From contig CAUYVT010000040.1 in the NCBI GenBank assembly GCA_963576565.1, positions 62,001 through 126,000 on the forward strand: a DNA stretch of 64,000 nt, read 5' to 3'. Shown here piece after piece: positions 25,601-35,749 of this stretch. The translations under genes and the position numbers were made by a program. The notes below the pieces were generated by a model, which saw only the letters and a program-made list of their open reading frames with translations, made no database searches and had not been told where the DNA came from. The DNA comes from Aspidapion aeneum. Taxonomy: Eukaryota > Arthropoda > Insecta > Coleoptera > Brentidae. Every line of letters starts with the position of its first letter. The first letter of the stretch is position 1.

Positions 25601-25669
25601 CAGACGTCACGACGATATTGCTGCAAATAAAACATTTTCGGCGTTATCTCAAAAAAAAATTGTCGAAAA

Positions 25670-26045
25670 CATTAGGGGAGCGTGGGGTGAGTTGGGACAT
25701 GGGGAGACTGTGGACAGTTTTTCTCGGAGATGCGAAGGGATTTTCGGTAACTTTCGTAATAGTTGGTATTCTTCTTGGCGAGTTTCGGACTGTATATAAT
25801 ATAACGGACAGCGTGAAGATGATAGAATTTGATATGTTTTTGTTATTAACCAATATTTAACTGATTTTGACAGTAAAAAGTAAGCTGGTACAGCTTCATA
25901 AATTATAATTTTTTTTTATTTTTACAAAAGTTTCTATTAAAAGTGTTTACTGTTTGGGTAATTGAACTATCTTTGCACAGAAAAATAGTTTTTGTAATAG
26001 CGCCCCACAGGTAGGCTTTGGACAGTGTCCAGAGTCTCCCCATGC
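25670..26045. mobile_element. Inverted-repeat element (possible MITE)
   Basis: The 19-base segment at 25698-25716 (CATGGGGAGACTGTGGACA) matches the reverse complement of 26026-26044 at all but one base. The segment between is AT-rich and non-coding; open frames there are short. The outer limits and target duplication are not clear. Confidence 0.4.
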
Positions 26046-26459
26046 CAATGGTTTCAGGATATCCAAAATTTTCAAAATATTTAGATGTAACAGAATTTAA
26101 AAAACGTTAGACTCAAATGATTTACTGATCAAAGCTTAGGTTGTATGGTTGTTAAAATTGCTTCTCAAATTTAATTTTACGGGAATTTTACTGATATTGT
26201 CAGGATAGAAAATAATGTCCTATTATGTGAATGACACAAGTTACGTTTATAAGCAAGTGCACATTAACCCTAAACATTCTAAGGAAATGAACTTCTGTAT
26301 ATAGTTCAAATTGTATTAAAAGTAATAAATTGTATATAGAAGTATTATAAACAACGTGGCTAATGGGATTTCGATGATGTTTATACAGGAAACAAAACAC
26401 ATTTCGATATCCTATCAATGGCAAACGGTTTGTAATAAAAGCATCTCCAAAAGAGTTTA
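26046..26459. other. AT-rich non-coding stretch
   Basis: No gene, RNA or repeat that I can support. Confidence 0.5.
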
Positions 26460-26672
26460 GCAGTTAGTTGTACGCTGAGAACCTAACGCCCAGGCTTAGT
26501 TAATAGTGAACAAGTAGTACTTTAGTCAAGTATAAGAAGTTAAGCCTATAAAAGAAGATTTGTAGACAAGATGTATTTAAGTACAATGTAAGTAGTAAAT
26601 ATAAGTATTATAATAAAACCATTACACCTAACTTAAACTGTGTTCGTCACGATAAAACCCCCTCGTGACAAT
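26460..26672 (+). repeat. Possible solo-LTR remnant
   Basis: Contains CCTATAAAAGAAG (TATA-like, near 26546), an AATAAAA signal (near 26612) about 65 bases downstream, and then CTAACTTAAACTGTG and a small hairpin GTCACGA/TCGTGAC (about 26647-26670). The order promoter, polyadenylation signal, end is LTR-like. I could not pair the ends or find a target duplication. Confidence 0.25.
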
Positions 26673-27580
26673 ATCTGAAAATATTGAAGAAAAACTAAAC
26701 ATTGTTCAGTGTCTCCCCACCAAAAACATTCAACTAAAGGTAGACCCCGTATAGAAATCCTAAACTTCATCAGACACAAAAAGTATTATACTGGGGATTT
26801 CTTTCAAATTCGCAACAAAGTTGCCAGTACTTTTATAACTTGTAATTTTGATGTAGGTACATAAGTAAAATGGTAACTAATAAAAATGAAAAGAATATTT
26901 TGTTATTGAATTCGGCTTACGTTTTGGATTGCTATACATGTACCTGTAATAGAATATGTTTACCATCCTATGTAAGAAAAGGATTGTTTTCATTGATTTT
27001 TTTTTGAAATCTTATCATTAATAATGTTTTTCTATACAATTTAATTCTAGGTTGTAAGTATAACCTCTAGATATGTATGTATGCATGTCTGTCTGTGTGC
27101 CTATAGGCACATATGTATATAAATGTTTGAAAAAAAGTTTTTTTTTTAAGTTAGAATATGTTATCCAATAATCAATCGGTAAATTTTTGTTTACATAGGT
27201 ACCTAAACTTAACAAAAATCATAAAACATTTGCTTTTAAGTCCCTGTTTTTATAGATCTATGTGGCGGTTTAAATCATTATCTATTTTGAATTAAAAGGA
27301 AAGTATAAATTAGAAATAATCAGCTAAAGTTGGTTTTTTTCGAAGATTGTTGATTGTCGATTTTTATAGAACGTACAACGATTAGCACAAAATTGCAATT
27401 TTTGTGCAGTCAACCAACTTGAGCTTTTTTGCAGGAACACAAAATAACTAGCGGCGATATCCTGTAATGCAAACCATTTTTTTTAACTGCACATGCGCAT
27501 AAAATGTTAAAAGACACAATTTTCTACATCCTTTCCTTTTGGGCCAAAGGTTTACAACTACGTGTAGAACATATAGGGCG
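26673..27580. other. Gene-free AT-rich stretch
   Basis: No gene is supported. It contains a degenerate ATGT/CTGT microsatellite near 27074-27125. Confidence 0.5.
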
Positions 27581-28060
27581 CCAAATTTGCAAAAATTATT
27601 ATTTTATTTTATGCAAAAACGGTAGGTCCTAGAAAAACACACTATAGACAAGAAATCTCCAGGATGCCATTCCCTACAATTCACCTATGTGAGTCACAGC
27701 TCTATGACTTATGGTTTTTGCGTGAAACGCAAAAAAGTATATAATGGGCATTTTCGGCACCCTCTGTCTTCAACACATGTGGTTGTAAAGCTGTAAATTG
27801 TCATTATCGCATTGTAGAGAATTGTGTCTTGATCATTTTATGTCAATAAAGTTTTTTTTTATGACTTACCGTTTTTGCATAAATTGCAAAAAACATAATT
27901 TTTTGAAATTTTCTTCTAAACGTGTGGTTGTAGACCTATAGACTATGGAGACCGATTTTAGGGAATCCTATGGGTAATATTTCTCATACATTAAATTTTG
28001 CCCTACGACTTATCGTTCTCGCGTAAAATGCAAAAAACTGATTTTTGTTCGCTATTTTTC
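27581..28060 (+). repeat. Degenerate ~155 bp tandem repeat with palindromic core
   Basis: Three spaced copies of a GACTTAYSGTTTTTGCGT-like block start near 27707, 27861 and 28011. Each carries an imperfect palindrome of the form TTTTTGCGT...ACGCAAAAA. The intervening sequence also aligns loosely, including a GTGGTTGTA motif in two units. The unit length is about 150-155 bp and divergence is high. A related half-copy (ATGCAAAAACGGTAGG) is near 27612. Confidence 0.55.
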
Positions 28061-28219
28061 AGAAAAAAAATTAATAGCGGCAACCATGTAGACCAAACGT
28101 CACCCTTGCATCATTTATCGTTGCCTTTAAGAGGTTATCCGAATAAACGTGCGTTTTCGTTGTTTTTTTGCAATATTTATCACAAAATAAAGATTTTTTT
28201 TTATTAAATAACTTTAAAA

Positions 28220-28284
28220 ATGCCTAAGAAGTGCATTCTGTGTGACAAAAGTGACGAGAAGTGGCTGGATTTATCATTTCACCG
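28220..28284 (+). CDS. THAP-domain protein, exon 1
   Basis: Starts ATG CCT AAG AAG TGC and encodes the first half of a C2CH THAP zinc finger: Cys5 and Cys8 (MPKKCILC), then LSFHR. The exon ends in a consensus donor (CACCG|GTAAGT) in phase 2. Joined to exon 2 it restores the hallmark F-H-R-F-P. THAP fingers bind DNA and occur in host transcription factors and in P-element-type transposases; which applies here is not decidable. The precise splice fit makes this more than a chance open frame. Confidence 0.7.
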
Positions 28285-28612
28285 GTAAGTTTGAATCTCT
28301 TCCAGAAACCGTCATATTGTTTACGATTTGGTAAGGCAGTGGTGTGGTTTATAACTTTTTTTACAAAATATTAGTGATTTATTTTACAAAGAAGTTTTAA
28401 GAAACATTATTTATTGTTGCAAATTATCTTATTTTCCCACCTCTAGTGAGTTTTTTGGAAAAGTTTCTTAATTTATTCTGGCAATAATATATAACTCTAA
28501 AAAATATATTTCTTATGTAAACAACCATTTTCACTCTGTGATGTTATGTTATGTCATGCTACTGTACAGTTATTAAACATTTTAAAAATATTCAAATTTA
28601 TGAGTTTACTAG
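28285..28612 (+). other. Intron of the THAP-domain gene (328 bp, GT-AG)
   Basis: Begins GTAAGT and ends TTTACTAG. Its removal joins CG and A into an Arg codon and keeps the THAP frame. It is AT-rich. Confidence 0.65.
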
Positions 28613-28778
28613 ATTCCCCACTGATTCAAACAAGAGAGAGCTTTGGAGGGAGATTATTGGCCTTAATAAGGAAAAAATTCTGTCAAAATGGGCATGTCTT
28701 TCTTCTGACCACTTTGATCCTCAGTATGTTCGTTTAGCACCTAGTAGGCACTATCTTGTACCAAATGCCTTGCCCAAG
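28613..28778 (+). CDS. THAP-domain protein, exon 2 (3' end of gene not found)
   Basis: Encodes the second half of the THAP finger: FPTDSNKRELW, then WACLSSDHF (the second Cys and the His of C2CH), and the closing YLVPNALP, matching the usual A-V/L-P ending of the domain. A likely donor follows (CCCAAG|GTCAGG at 28778/28779). Unspliced, the frame stops at 28788-28790. I find no further exon in the next kilobases, so the gene is either long-introned, truncated, or a domain remnant of a P-like transposon. Confidence 0.65.
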
Positions 28779-28790
28779 GTCAGGTGTTAA

Positions 28791-29128
28791 AGACTAGTTC
28801 AAATTAAGAAAACTACTTACTACTAGTGGTTAGTAGTTAAATATTCAACTATCCCTTTTTATTATAAAGTATACATAATATATTATCACTGGTTGTTTTT
28901 GACGTTCGATCATCATGTAATGATGTAAAAAAGTAGTAATAATTAACAAATATAACTATAAGAAGAAAAAAGGTAGTACCTACTTTTACACAGAAAAAAA
29001 AGAGTTTTACCTTCCTTTTCACTTACTTACTGCATAGTCCCTGGTGATTAATTAAAAGAGAGCCTTGAGTCAAATGGATTAAAATATTGTTCTTAATTCT
29101 TATATTTGCCAAATTTAATAATGTTTGT
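28791..29128. other. AT-rich non-coding stretch
   Basis: Nothing recognisable; it could be intron of the THAP gene. Confidence 0.4.
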
Positions 29129-29792
29129 ATATACAGGGTGTCTTATAACTTAGGGGCCATAGGCCAACAAGTGATAGAGGAGGTCATGTCTGATCAAAAA
29201 CTTGTTGTTTTTTTAACTTTTGTGATAATAACTTTTAAAAAAAACGCAGTAAAAATATGAAATTGCGTAGTCTTGTATTAGAACAAAAGCAGTAAATTGA
29301 AATTCATTTAAAAAAATTAATTTGAAAAAAGTTAGTCAGTCAATTTTTTTAGAAAATCCTTTTTTTTGGTATGAACTTTTATGAATGCCATATTAAATGC
29401 AATGTTTTTTAAATATTTTTTGTTTAAAAACAAGTCTCTAGCGAGACATAATAATGATATATTATTGATATTTTTTAAAAGAGAAAGCAAAAATTAATTT
29501 AAAAAAAATTATTATCTTTTATACATTTTCGAGGTTATTTTGACAGCCCGTACCTCCTCCACTTGTAATATTATCAAAAAAGGAGTACCACATTTTTTAG
29601 TCACAATTAGCTGAGTATTCAGCTGGCTGTGACAGATTTTTTTTGTATAACCCGTTTTCACCCACTCCTCTTTAAAAATCCTATATCTTAAAAACAGATG
29701 AATGTTGACCCCATGTTATATAAACTTTTTTCTTGGAAATAACCTCCTCTATCACCTGCTGCACTATGGCGCCTAAGTTACCACCCTGTATA
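29129..29792. mobile_element. MITE with ~60 bp terminal inverted repeats
   Basis: Left end TATACAGGGTGTCTTATAAC... and right end ...GTTACCACCCTGTATA are reverse complements over about 60 bases, including CTTAGG, GCCATAG and GTGATAGAGGAGGT blocks. A TA at each edge fits a TA target duplication (Tc1/mariner type). The interior is AT-rich and non-coding. Confidence 0.7.
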
Positions 29793-30090
29793 ATAATCAC
29801 TTAATTATAAATAATATTTTGTAATTTTTATTTTATTTGGTAAATAAAAATTAAATAGATTTTTTTATGGAAATCAAAAGTATTTTGTTGATAAAACTGA
29901 ATAAGTCATATTTTTTAATATTTGCAAATGTAAAAAAACAGAGACTCATACCAAATATTTTCTAAAAAAACTAATTTCTAGAGTTTAATAAACTAATGAA
30001 TGGATTTTGATAAAATAAACCAATGAGTGCTTTTTATTTCGAGGCAAGAGTTTTGCTGATAAAATATAACAAAAAATCTATATTATAAGT
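29793..30090. other. AT-rich non-coding stretch
   Basis: No feature supported. Confidence 0.4.
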
Positions 30091-30275
30091 ATAGGCTGTC
30101 CCATTTTTATCACTTGGGTGGTTTCGGGAACATCTAGAGAAGATTGAAGAAAAAACGACTACACCTTACTGTGCTTTAATTTGAAGAGAATAATGATGGT
30201 AAACATCGCATATCAATATTATAAACATAGAAACCGAAAACACCCAAAAGTGTCGAAAATGCACCCTGTACACTA
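30091..30275. mobile_element. Short degenerate MITE
   Basis: The left end (GGCTGTCCCATTTTTATCAC then GGGTGGTTTCGG) resembles the reverse complement of the right end (ACAGGGTGCATTTTCGACAC then GGGTGTTTTCGG). The length is about 185 bp. The repeat match is imperfect. Confidence 0.4.
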
Positions 30276-31160
30276 GGGGATCAAATAGACTCTTTAAATC
30301 CTCAAGGTCTGAGTATATAATTCGGAGTTTTTGACTTTTTTTAACAGAACAAATCTACTTACTGTAAAAACTTTACTAAGAGCACAATGTATTACCAAGG
30401 TGAAAGAGTAAAAAGCTAAAAAAACACCTTTGACAATTTGAAATAAAAAGAAACACTTCTACCCGTGTTTTAAATTTTAGGGATTAAAGTAACACTTTTC
30501 TATATCCAGAAAAAATAATATAAAGTAGATTTCTTATCTTTAGGGAAAAATAATAAAAATCAAAACTACGGATATTACCAGCTGTAAATAAGTTATTGAT
30601 TTCTAATATTATAAATCGATAAAAAAATTAATTCTGTAAAAAGAGTCATTTAAATAGAATGGCTGTCAAAGCTGTACCGGTAATATTTTACACTTATTTA
30701 AATTTTATAATTTTGGGTGCAAAAATTTTATAGGAAAATGTCTATAATATATTTATTTTATTTTCAACAAAATCTGCACGCCCATGGTTTTTCATCGATT
30801 TCTCCTTTATACCTCTTACAGTGTTGCCTGCGAGGATTCGGCGAAATTTTCTGAGATTTCATGCATGATGAATGAATTTGCTTATTATATAATGGGGATG
30901 CGTCTTCTAGGGTTCCTTGAATTTCTTTGCTCCCCACCCTACCCTACTTTCTCTAGCCATTGCTGCGCGGGCTAGGAAGGTAAAAATTAATTAAAAAGTT
31001 CAACGCGAATTACAAATTTAAATGCGTAATTAATATTATTCTGATCTTCTCAGTCTGGATTACAAATAAAAATAATTTAAATTTGGTATTCCACAAATCA
31101 TAAAAATTTGTTGCTGTGCCTTTAACAAAGTTTAAACGGAACAGAAGTAATATAATTATA
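30276..31160. other. Gene-free AT-rich stretch
   Basis: No gene or RNA recognised. Short open frames such as 30784-30975 lack similarity to any family I know. Confidence 0.45.
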
Positions 31161-31162
31161 TA

Positions 31163-31250
31163 CCAGGGGATAAAAGCGGTAATTTTTATCCCGAGGCGAA
31201 AAGTTTGTACAATTCAACGAGGGATAAGAAGAAACTTTTATCCTGGCTAG
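31163..31250. repeat. Imperfect palindrome with GGGATAAAAG arms
   Basis: CCAGGGGATAAAAG on the left pairs with CTTTTATCCTGG on the right, enclosing a second inverted pair (TTTTTATCCCG and CGAGGGATAAG). It may be the tip of a foldback or MITE element. Confidence 0.4.
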
Positions 31251-32748
31251 GGAAGACAAAAAATAATTTGAGACAACGCCGAAATTGTATTTTTTGGGTG
31301 TACCTATATGAGCCATCTCGTCGTGACGTCTGTCCAGCCAGCTGTCTGTTACTTTTCATAAAATTTTCGGTTTAAATAGTGTTCAATACTGAAAACAGCT
31401 GATTATTCATTGTTGCTAACGACAGTTTTTTCACAGTTTCAATATAAAAATCCCCTGTTTGTAACTTTCCATCACGGGTCCAGTATCAAAAACAAGTAAA
31501 AAGGCCACTAATTAAAATAAATTTGTTTTTTTTTAAGTGGTTGTCTATAGGCATTTTGGTGTTTTGGAATAGTTCAGATAGTTCTGCTCTGACTTTTGTT
31601 GTATGAATTTAGTATCTTAGCGTATAAATAATAATAATAATAATATTAATACTTTACTAAAATCAGCTAAACTATCCTGTCGGAAAGCCACTTCCTCAAG
31701 TAAATTAAATAGAACATGCTTCTATTCACTTGAGTAAGCTAGAATATAAAAATAAAAAGCTAATATAATATAAAAGGTTTACTTGCTTATATATTAAATC
31801 ATGGAGTCTACACGGTTCCATTAACTAAACTAAATTTTAGTTACAGTACTTCACAGCTACTGAAACCGAGTAAATCAACCATAAGACTTGGTAAAAAAGT
31901 GATTTTTGAGGAAAAAATTCAAAATATTGTAGTTGGTATTTTAGCACAAGTAAATTATTCCTGTTATAGTTTCAAAAAACTTTAAAAACAAACCTAAATT
32001 CGTATTAAGCGTATTATTTTGGCTTTATTTCAATCATTTGGAATTCTCGAAAAATTTTTGGCAAAATTGTAATTATCTGTCTAGATTGCATGCTTTACTT
32101 AGTATTAAATATAAAAAATCACCAATATTAAGATGGAATTTCCATTAGTCTAACATGATTTCCATTTTAATTCTAAAAAATTTCCTATTATCTAAATTAC
32201 ATAAACATGTTTAATACTTTTAAACAGTAAATATATGAAGGTACACTCGCCTACTTTATTATGACATTTTATTTTTTCTACATTTGTCGAATACAAAAAA
32301 ACAGTGTGTTGTTTGGCAACATTGCAGTTTCAAAAAAGTACTATGATTTAATAAACGACTTTCTTTAGCGATTTTTAAAGTCCGCTGAAATTTCGGGCTT
32401 TCCAGACGAGCTTAGGCAATTTTAGGATGACATTAAAAAAGGAGGCGACCGTACCTACAAATCAAAGCATTTAAACTTCCATGAAGCGACACCGCGGGTA
32501 TTAAATAGGATGTTTTTGGCCAGTCACTATAAATGTCAATTTTCTTACACATGTGGTTAACTTTGTGGCTTAATTAATAACCGACTTTCGTCGATAAAAA
32601 CAGATTTCTTAACGCACCACTAGTGCAGTTTTTGTATTATTTTGGGAAAACTAGCGTAGTTTTTTTTTAACTCTTTTACCCAGTGTTGCACTCAGTGCAC
32701 GTTTTTGAAAATGCACTGGCGCAACTTTTTGATATCACCAAAACAGTT
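31251..32748. other. Gene-free AT-rich stretch
   Basis: No gene supported. It includes an AAT microsatellite near 31627-31651. Confidence 0.45.
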
Positions 32749-33925
32749 AATGTTGCCGCTGAGACGAGAGAGATTCTCGCCTCTCATCTCGCCCTCTTTC
32801 GACGAGACCAGAGATATTTTCTCTCGAATGAAAGCTCGAGACGAGACGAGAGAAAGAACCTCGCTCGTCGAGAGATTCTAATTTCTCTCGTTCTCTCGAG
32901 CAGAAAAGATTGACTTATTATAGAGTTAAGCTGATATTTATGTATTATTTTTTTCAAATAAAAGTTATGTAAAAATTGTCATATATTCCTTTGTTGACAA
33001 CATGTACTGTGGCTTATGTTTCGTTTACTTAAAACAGATGAAAAAAATCCAAATACTGTTACCGATTATGCTTATAAAATTTTTTTATAGGATATTATTC
33101 TGAAGCGGGAAATTTTAATTTTCTTTTTTAGGTTTTGTCGTAAATCTTTGTTATTTAGAAATCTGTTGATTTAAAACAAATGTTTTTGGGCGATTCTTTA
33201 GAGAGCTAAGATTCTGAAAACCAAATGATTTTCTTGCGGAAATTTGTTTATTTTTTATTCTGAAAAATATGGAAAATTTAGATGAAAAAACTGCTATAGT
33301 TAAAAATAGTTTAACGGTCTCTGTTACGTGCATTTATTTCAAAAAAACATAGACATGTTTTGCAAAAACATGTTTTTAGAGATTAAAAGTTATTTAAAAA
33401 AAAATGTTTTGGTAAGTTTTGATAAACACACATTTCCGCAAGGATAATAGATAGATAATAGATTTATTGCTCTATTTTTAAGGATTTATATTATTGGCAA
33501 AACACAAACTAATTTTTATCAACGAACACTTGGAATTATAGGTACAGTTTTAAATAAATAAAGCGATGCAAAAATTTTCTACAGCTTTTATTTCATCGGC
33601 ATCAACGACGCATTTTAGTACATTTATTTACTTCTTTATTTATGCATATACAGAGTATATCCCAGAATGCACTTAACACTTTCTTTTGGTAAAATGTAAA
33701 TACCATAAATAATAAAATTCACTTCGAAAAAACATTTTTGCATATGGTGCTCAAAAACTTTGTTAGTTGATATAAATCACGAGATACGAGACGAGACGAG
33801 AGAAAGGCTCTCTCGAGCAATAGAACAGTCCTATCGTCGAGACCAGAGACCCATTTTATCTTGCATAACAAGAAGAGACGAAAGAAGGCCTTCTCTCGTC
33901 TCGTCTCGCGGCAACACTAACAACA
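32749..33925. mobile_element. Foldback-like element with GAGACGAGA-array inverted repeats
   Basis: The left arm begins GTTGCCGCTGAGACGAGAG and continues as about 140 bp of degenerate GAGACGAGA/CTCTCGTCT repeats. The right arm (about 33777-33922) is the mirror image and ends CTCGTCTCGCGGCAAC. Between them lies about 0.9 kb of AT-rich non-coding DNA. Long arms built of short subrepeats are typical of foldback elements. Open frames inside the arms are by-products of the repeat. Confidence 0.6.
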
Positions 33926-34700
33926 AGAGAGTTAAATTACAGCTTGCATCTTAAGCTGATTTTCACACATCTCCTATTGTTATTTTTCGAGGGGGTTCGG
34001 TTCGGTTCGGACTAGTCGATCAACACATAATTTTTTTGCGGCAAATGTTCCGTCATTTTCCTTATGTTTCACTTACACCTTTTTTTTTCTTTCCCTCCAA
34101 AAGAATATCTCCCTTGGAGCAAAATTCCAGCAGGGCTATTTTCCCATTCATTTTAGTTAAACAAAAAGTTTCGTTATTAACACCCAGGGATAGCAATAAC
34201 CGGCATATTGCCTATGCATACAGAAAAAGCCTGCTATATGTCTAGCTCGCAGGGATAGGAATTGGATTGTTAATTGTCCTTGTATTAGTAGCGAACCATG
34301 TAAAAAAATAGTATTTCATTAATTTAGGTAAACTACAGCGTCGTAGTCACTCCTGTACTTTTCTTCGTTGAGACCAGTGGCGGTTCCTTCATAAGTGCAC
34401 ATGTGCACTCCCGAATATTACTTAAAAAATATTAAAATCATTAATGATATGATCATAAAGTATGTTGAAACAAACCCCAATAGGAATTCCCTAAAGACTG
34501 GAATACTATCTAGAAATTAATACCTGGTATGTATGTGTTTGTATTCGTATTCAATCTCTATTCGGGGTGTCCCAAACAAAAGCAACTACACGGAGACTTC
34601 GGAAACGGTAAGAGATACAAGTTTGTATTGTATCAGCTTGAACTACGGCCAATTGAATGACGTCAACAATTTTTTTCTAGCCCTTCTAAGTAGTGGGTTT
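33926..34700. other. Gene-free stretch
   Basis: No gene supported. It contains a GGTTCGGTTCGG repeat near 33996-34008 and a GGGGTGTCCCA motif near 34563, which could be one end of a degraded DNA transposon. Confidence 0.4.
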
Positions 34701-34702
34701 AT

Positions 34703-34740
34703 GGGGGTTCTAGGGCACTTTGGGGGGGAGGGGGCCGGGG
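34703..34740 (+). repeat. G-quadruplex-prone tract
   Basis: Five G runs of three to seven bases lie within 38 bases of otherwise AT-rich DNA (34703-34707, 34713-34715, 34722-34728, 34730-34734, 34737-34740). The runs satisfy the usual four-tract G4 rule. Confidence 0.6.
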
Positions 34741-34744
34741 CCTT

Positions 34745-35290
34745 ATTCGACGACCTCTAAAATCAGTCAATTTTACGAAAAACGAGCGAACCGTAGCAAA
34801 AATTGAACGAAAAAATCGAGTGAACCGAAGCAATCAACCTCTAAAATCAGGCAATTTTACTAAAAACGAGCGAACGTAAGCAAAAATTAAATGAAAAAAT
34901 CGAGCAAACCGAATCTGTCGCGCTATTCGACGACCTCTAAAACTGGTTAATTTTACGAAAATCGAGCAAACCGAAGGAAAAATTTATTGAAAATGTTTAG
35001 TCAAAAAAAATAGTCAAAATTATAAAAAATCCAGAAGTTCTAGCCCAAGTAAACTCTTGTGTTTTTTTAGACGATATTAAGAAAAAGCAACGAGAACCCG
35101 CGTGTTACCCTAGCATCAAATTGAACTAACCTATAGTTGAAATTATAAAAAGCATAAAAAAATTATCCCAAAGTTTAGATGAAATTGTGAAAAAAGTGAC
35201 TAACCGCGTGTTAGCATAAATATCAATTTAGAAATGTGACTAACCACGTAGTCAAAATTATAAAAAAGGTTAAAAAAAAATAAAAAAAGT
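34745..35290. repeat. Degenerate tandem repeats, possible Polinton terminal region
   Basis: Three diverged units of about 85-90 bp (34745-35000) share CGACGACCTCTAAAA, CAATTTTACGAAAA, CGAGCGAACCG and AAAAATCGAG blocks. Further on, shorter units repeat GACTAACC-CG-GT and AAAATTATAAAAA (35120-35270). They lie just outside the last Polinton gene, where such elements often carry repeat-bearing terminal inverted repeats. The matching right end is not in the window. Confidence 0.45.
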
Positions 35291-35412
35291 AATTTGTTCT
35301 TTGAAAAAAAGGAGGGGAAAAAATGAAGCAATTAAAATCTTAAATATTTAATTTTTTTAAAAGTAAGTACATAAAAATCTTAATCTATTTTTCTAAATTC
35401 TAAAGATGGAAT

Positions 35413-35688
35413 TTATTCAAACGACGTGTTCACATGGCCTTCATAAATCAGGATGTATTTGTTCGTTTTAAATTCTTCTCTGTAGGGTTCTACTTCAAGC
35501 GATATGCGTGTCGGTAGGTAAACATCAAAGCTACAGTTCTCCAAAACAGCAATAATGGAGCGTCCGAACGCAACTTTGATGGATCTCAGATGATTTATAA
35601 TGTATTCTTTACCAATTTCCAACTCTGATATGCGTTTTGCCTGCCGCAGTTCAAATTTAGCTACAGCGTTTAATCTGGCTAAATCCAT
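35413..35688 (-). CDS. Small Polinton terminal ORF, unknown function
   Basis: Protein of about 91 residues. I place the start at 35688 because a TATA box lies 39 bases upstream and this ATG is the first after a plausible initiator. An upstream in-frame ATG would sit inside the promoter. The C-terminal half has a run of small beta-type segments (IKVAFGRSIIAVLE, FDVYLPTRIS). I recall similar small proteins beside integrases in insect Polintons, but no function is known to me. It lies downstream of the integrase on the same strand. Confidence 0.55.
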   Translation of the reverse strand: MDLARLNAVAKFELRQAKRISELEIGKEYIINHLRSIKVAFGRSIIAVLENCSFDVYLPTRISLEVEPYREEFKTNKYILIYEGHVNTSFE

Positions 35689-35726
35689 TTCGAAATGTAG
35701 AATGTGGAGTTGGAGCAAACCTCTCA

Positions 35727-35735
35727 CTTTATATA
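35727..35735 (-). promoter_or_regulatory. TATA box of the terminal ORF
   Basis: TATATAAAG on the minus strand, 39 bases before the ATG at 35688, with a CCAACTCCACATTC initiator-like stretch between. It lies in the gap between the integrase stop and this gene. Confidence 0.55.
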
Positions 35736-35749
35736 GGGCCCAAACAAAC

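Noticed and set aside
26460..26672. Full solo LTR
   Set aside because: TATA and AATAAA signals are in order, but ends and target duplication could not be paired; kept only as a low-confidence remnant.
32683..32913. Open frame through the GAGACGAGA array
   Set aside because: Arises from the foldback arm repeat; no protein family.
34375..34420. CAGTGGCGGTTCC-type motif resembling a hAT terminal repeat
   Set aside because: No matching inverted end or target duplication was found nearby.
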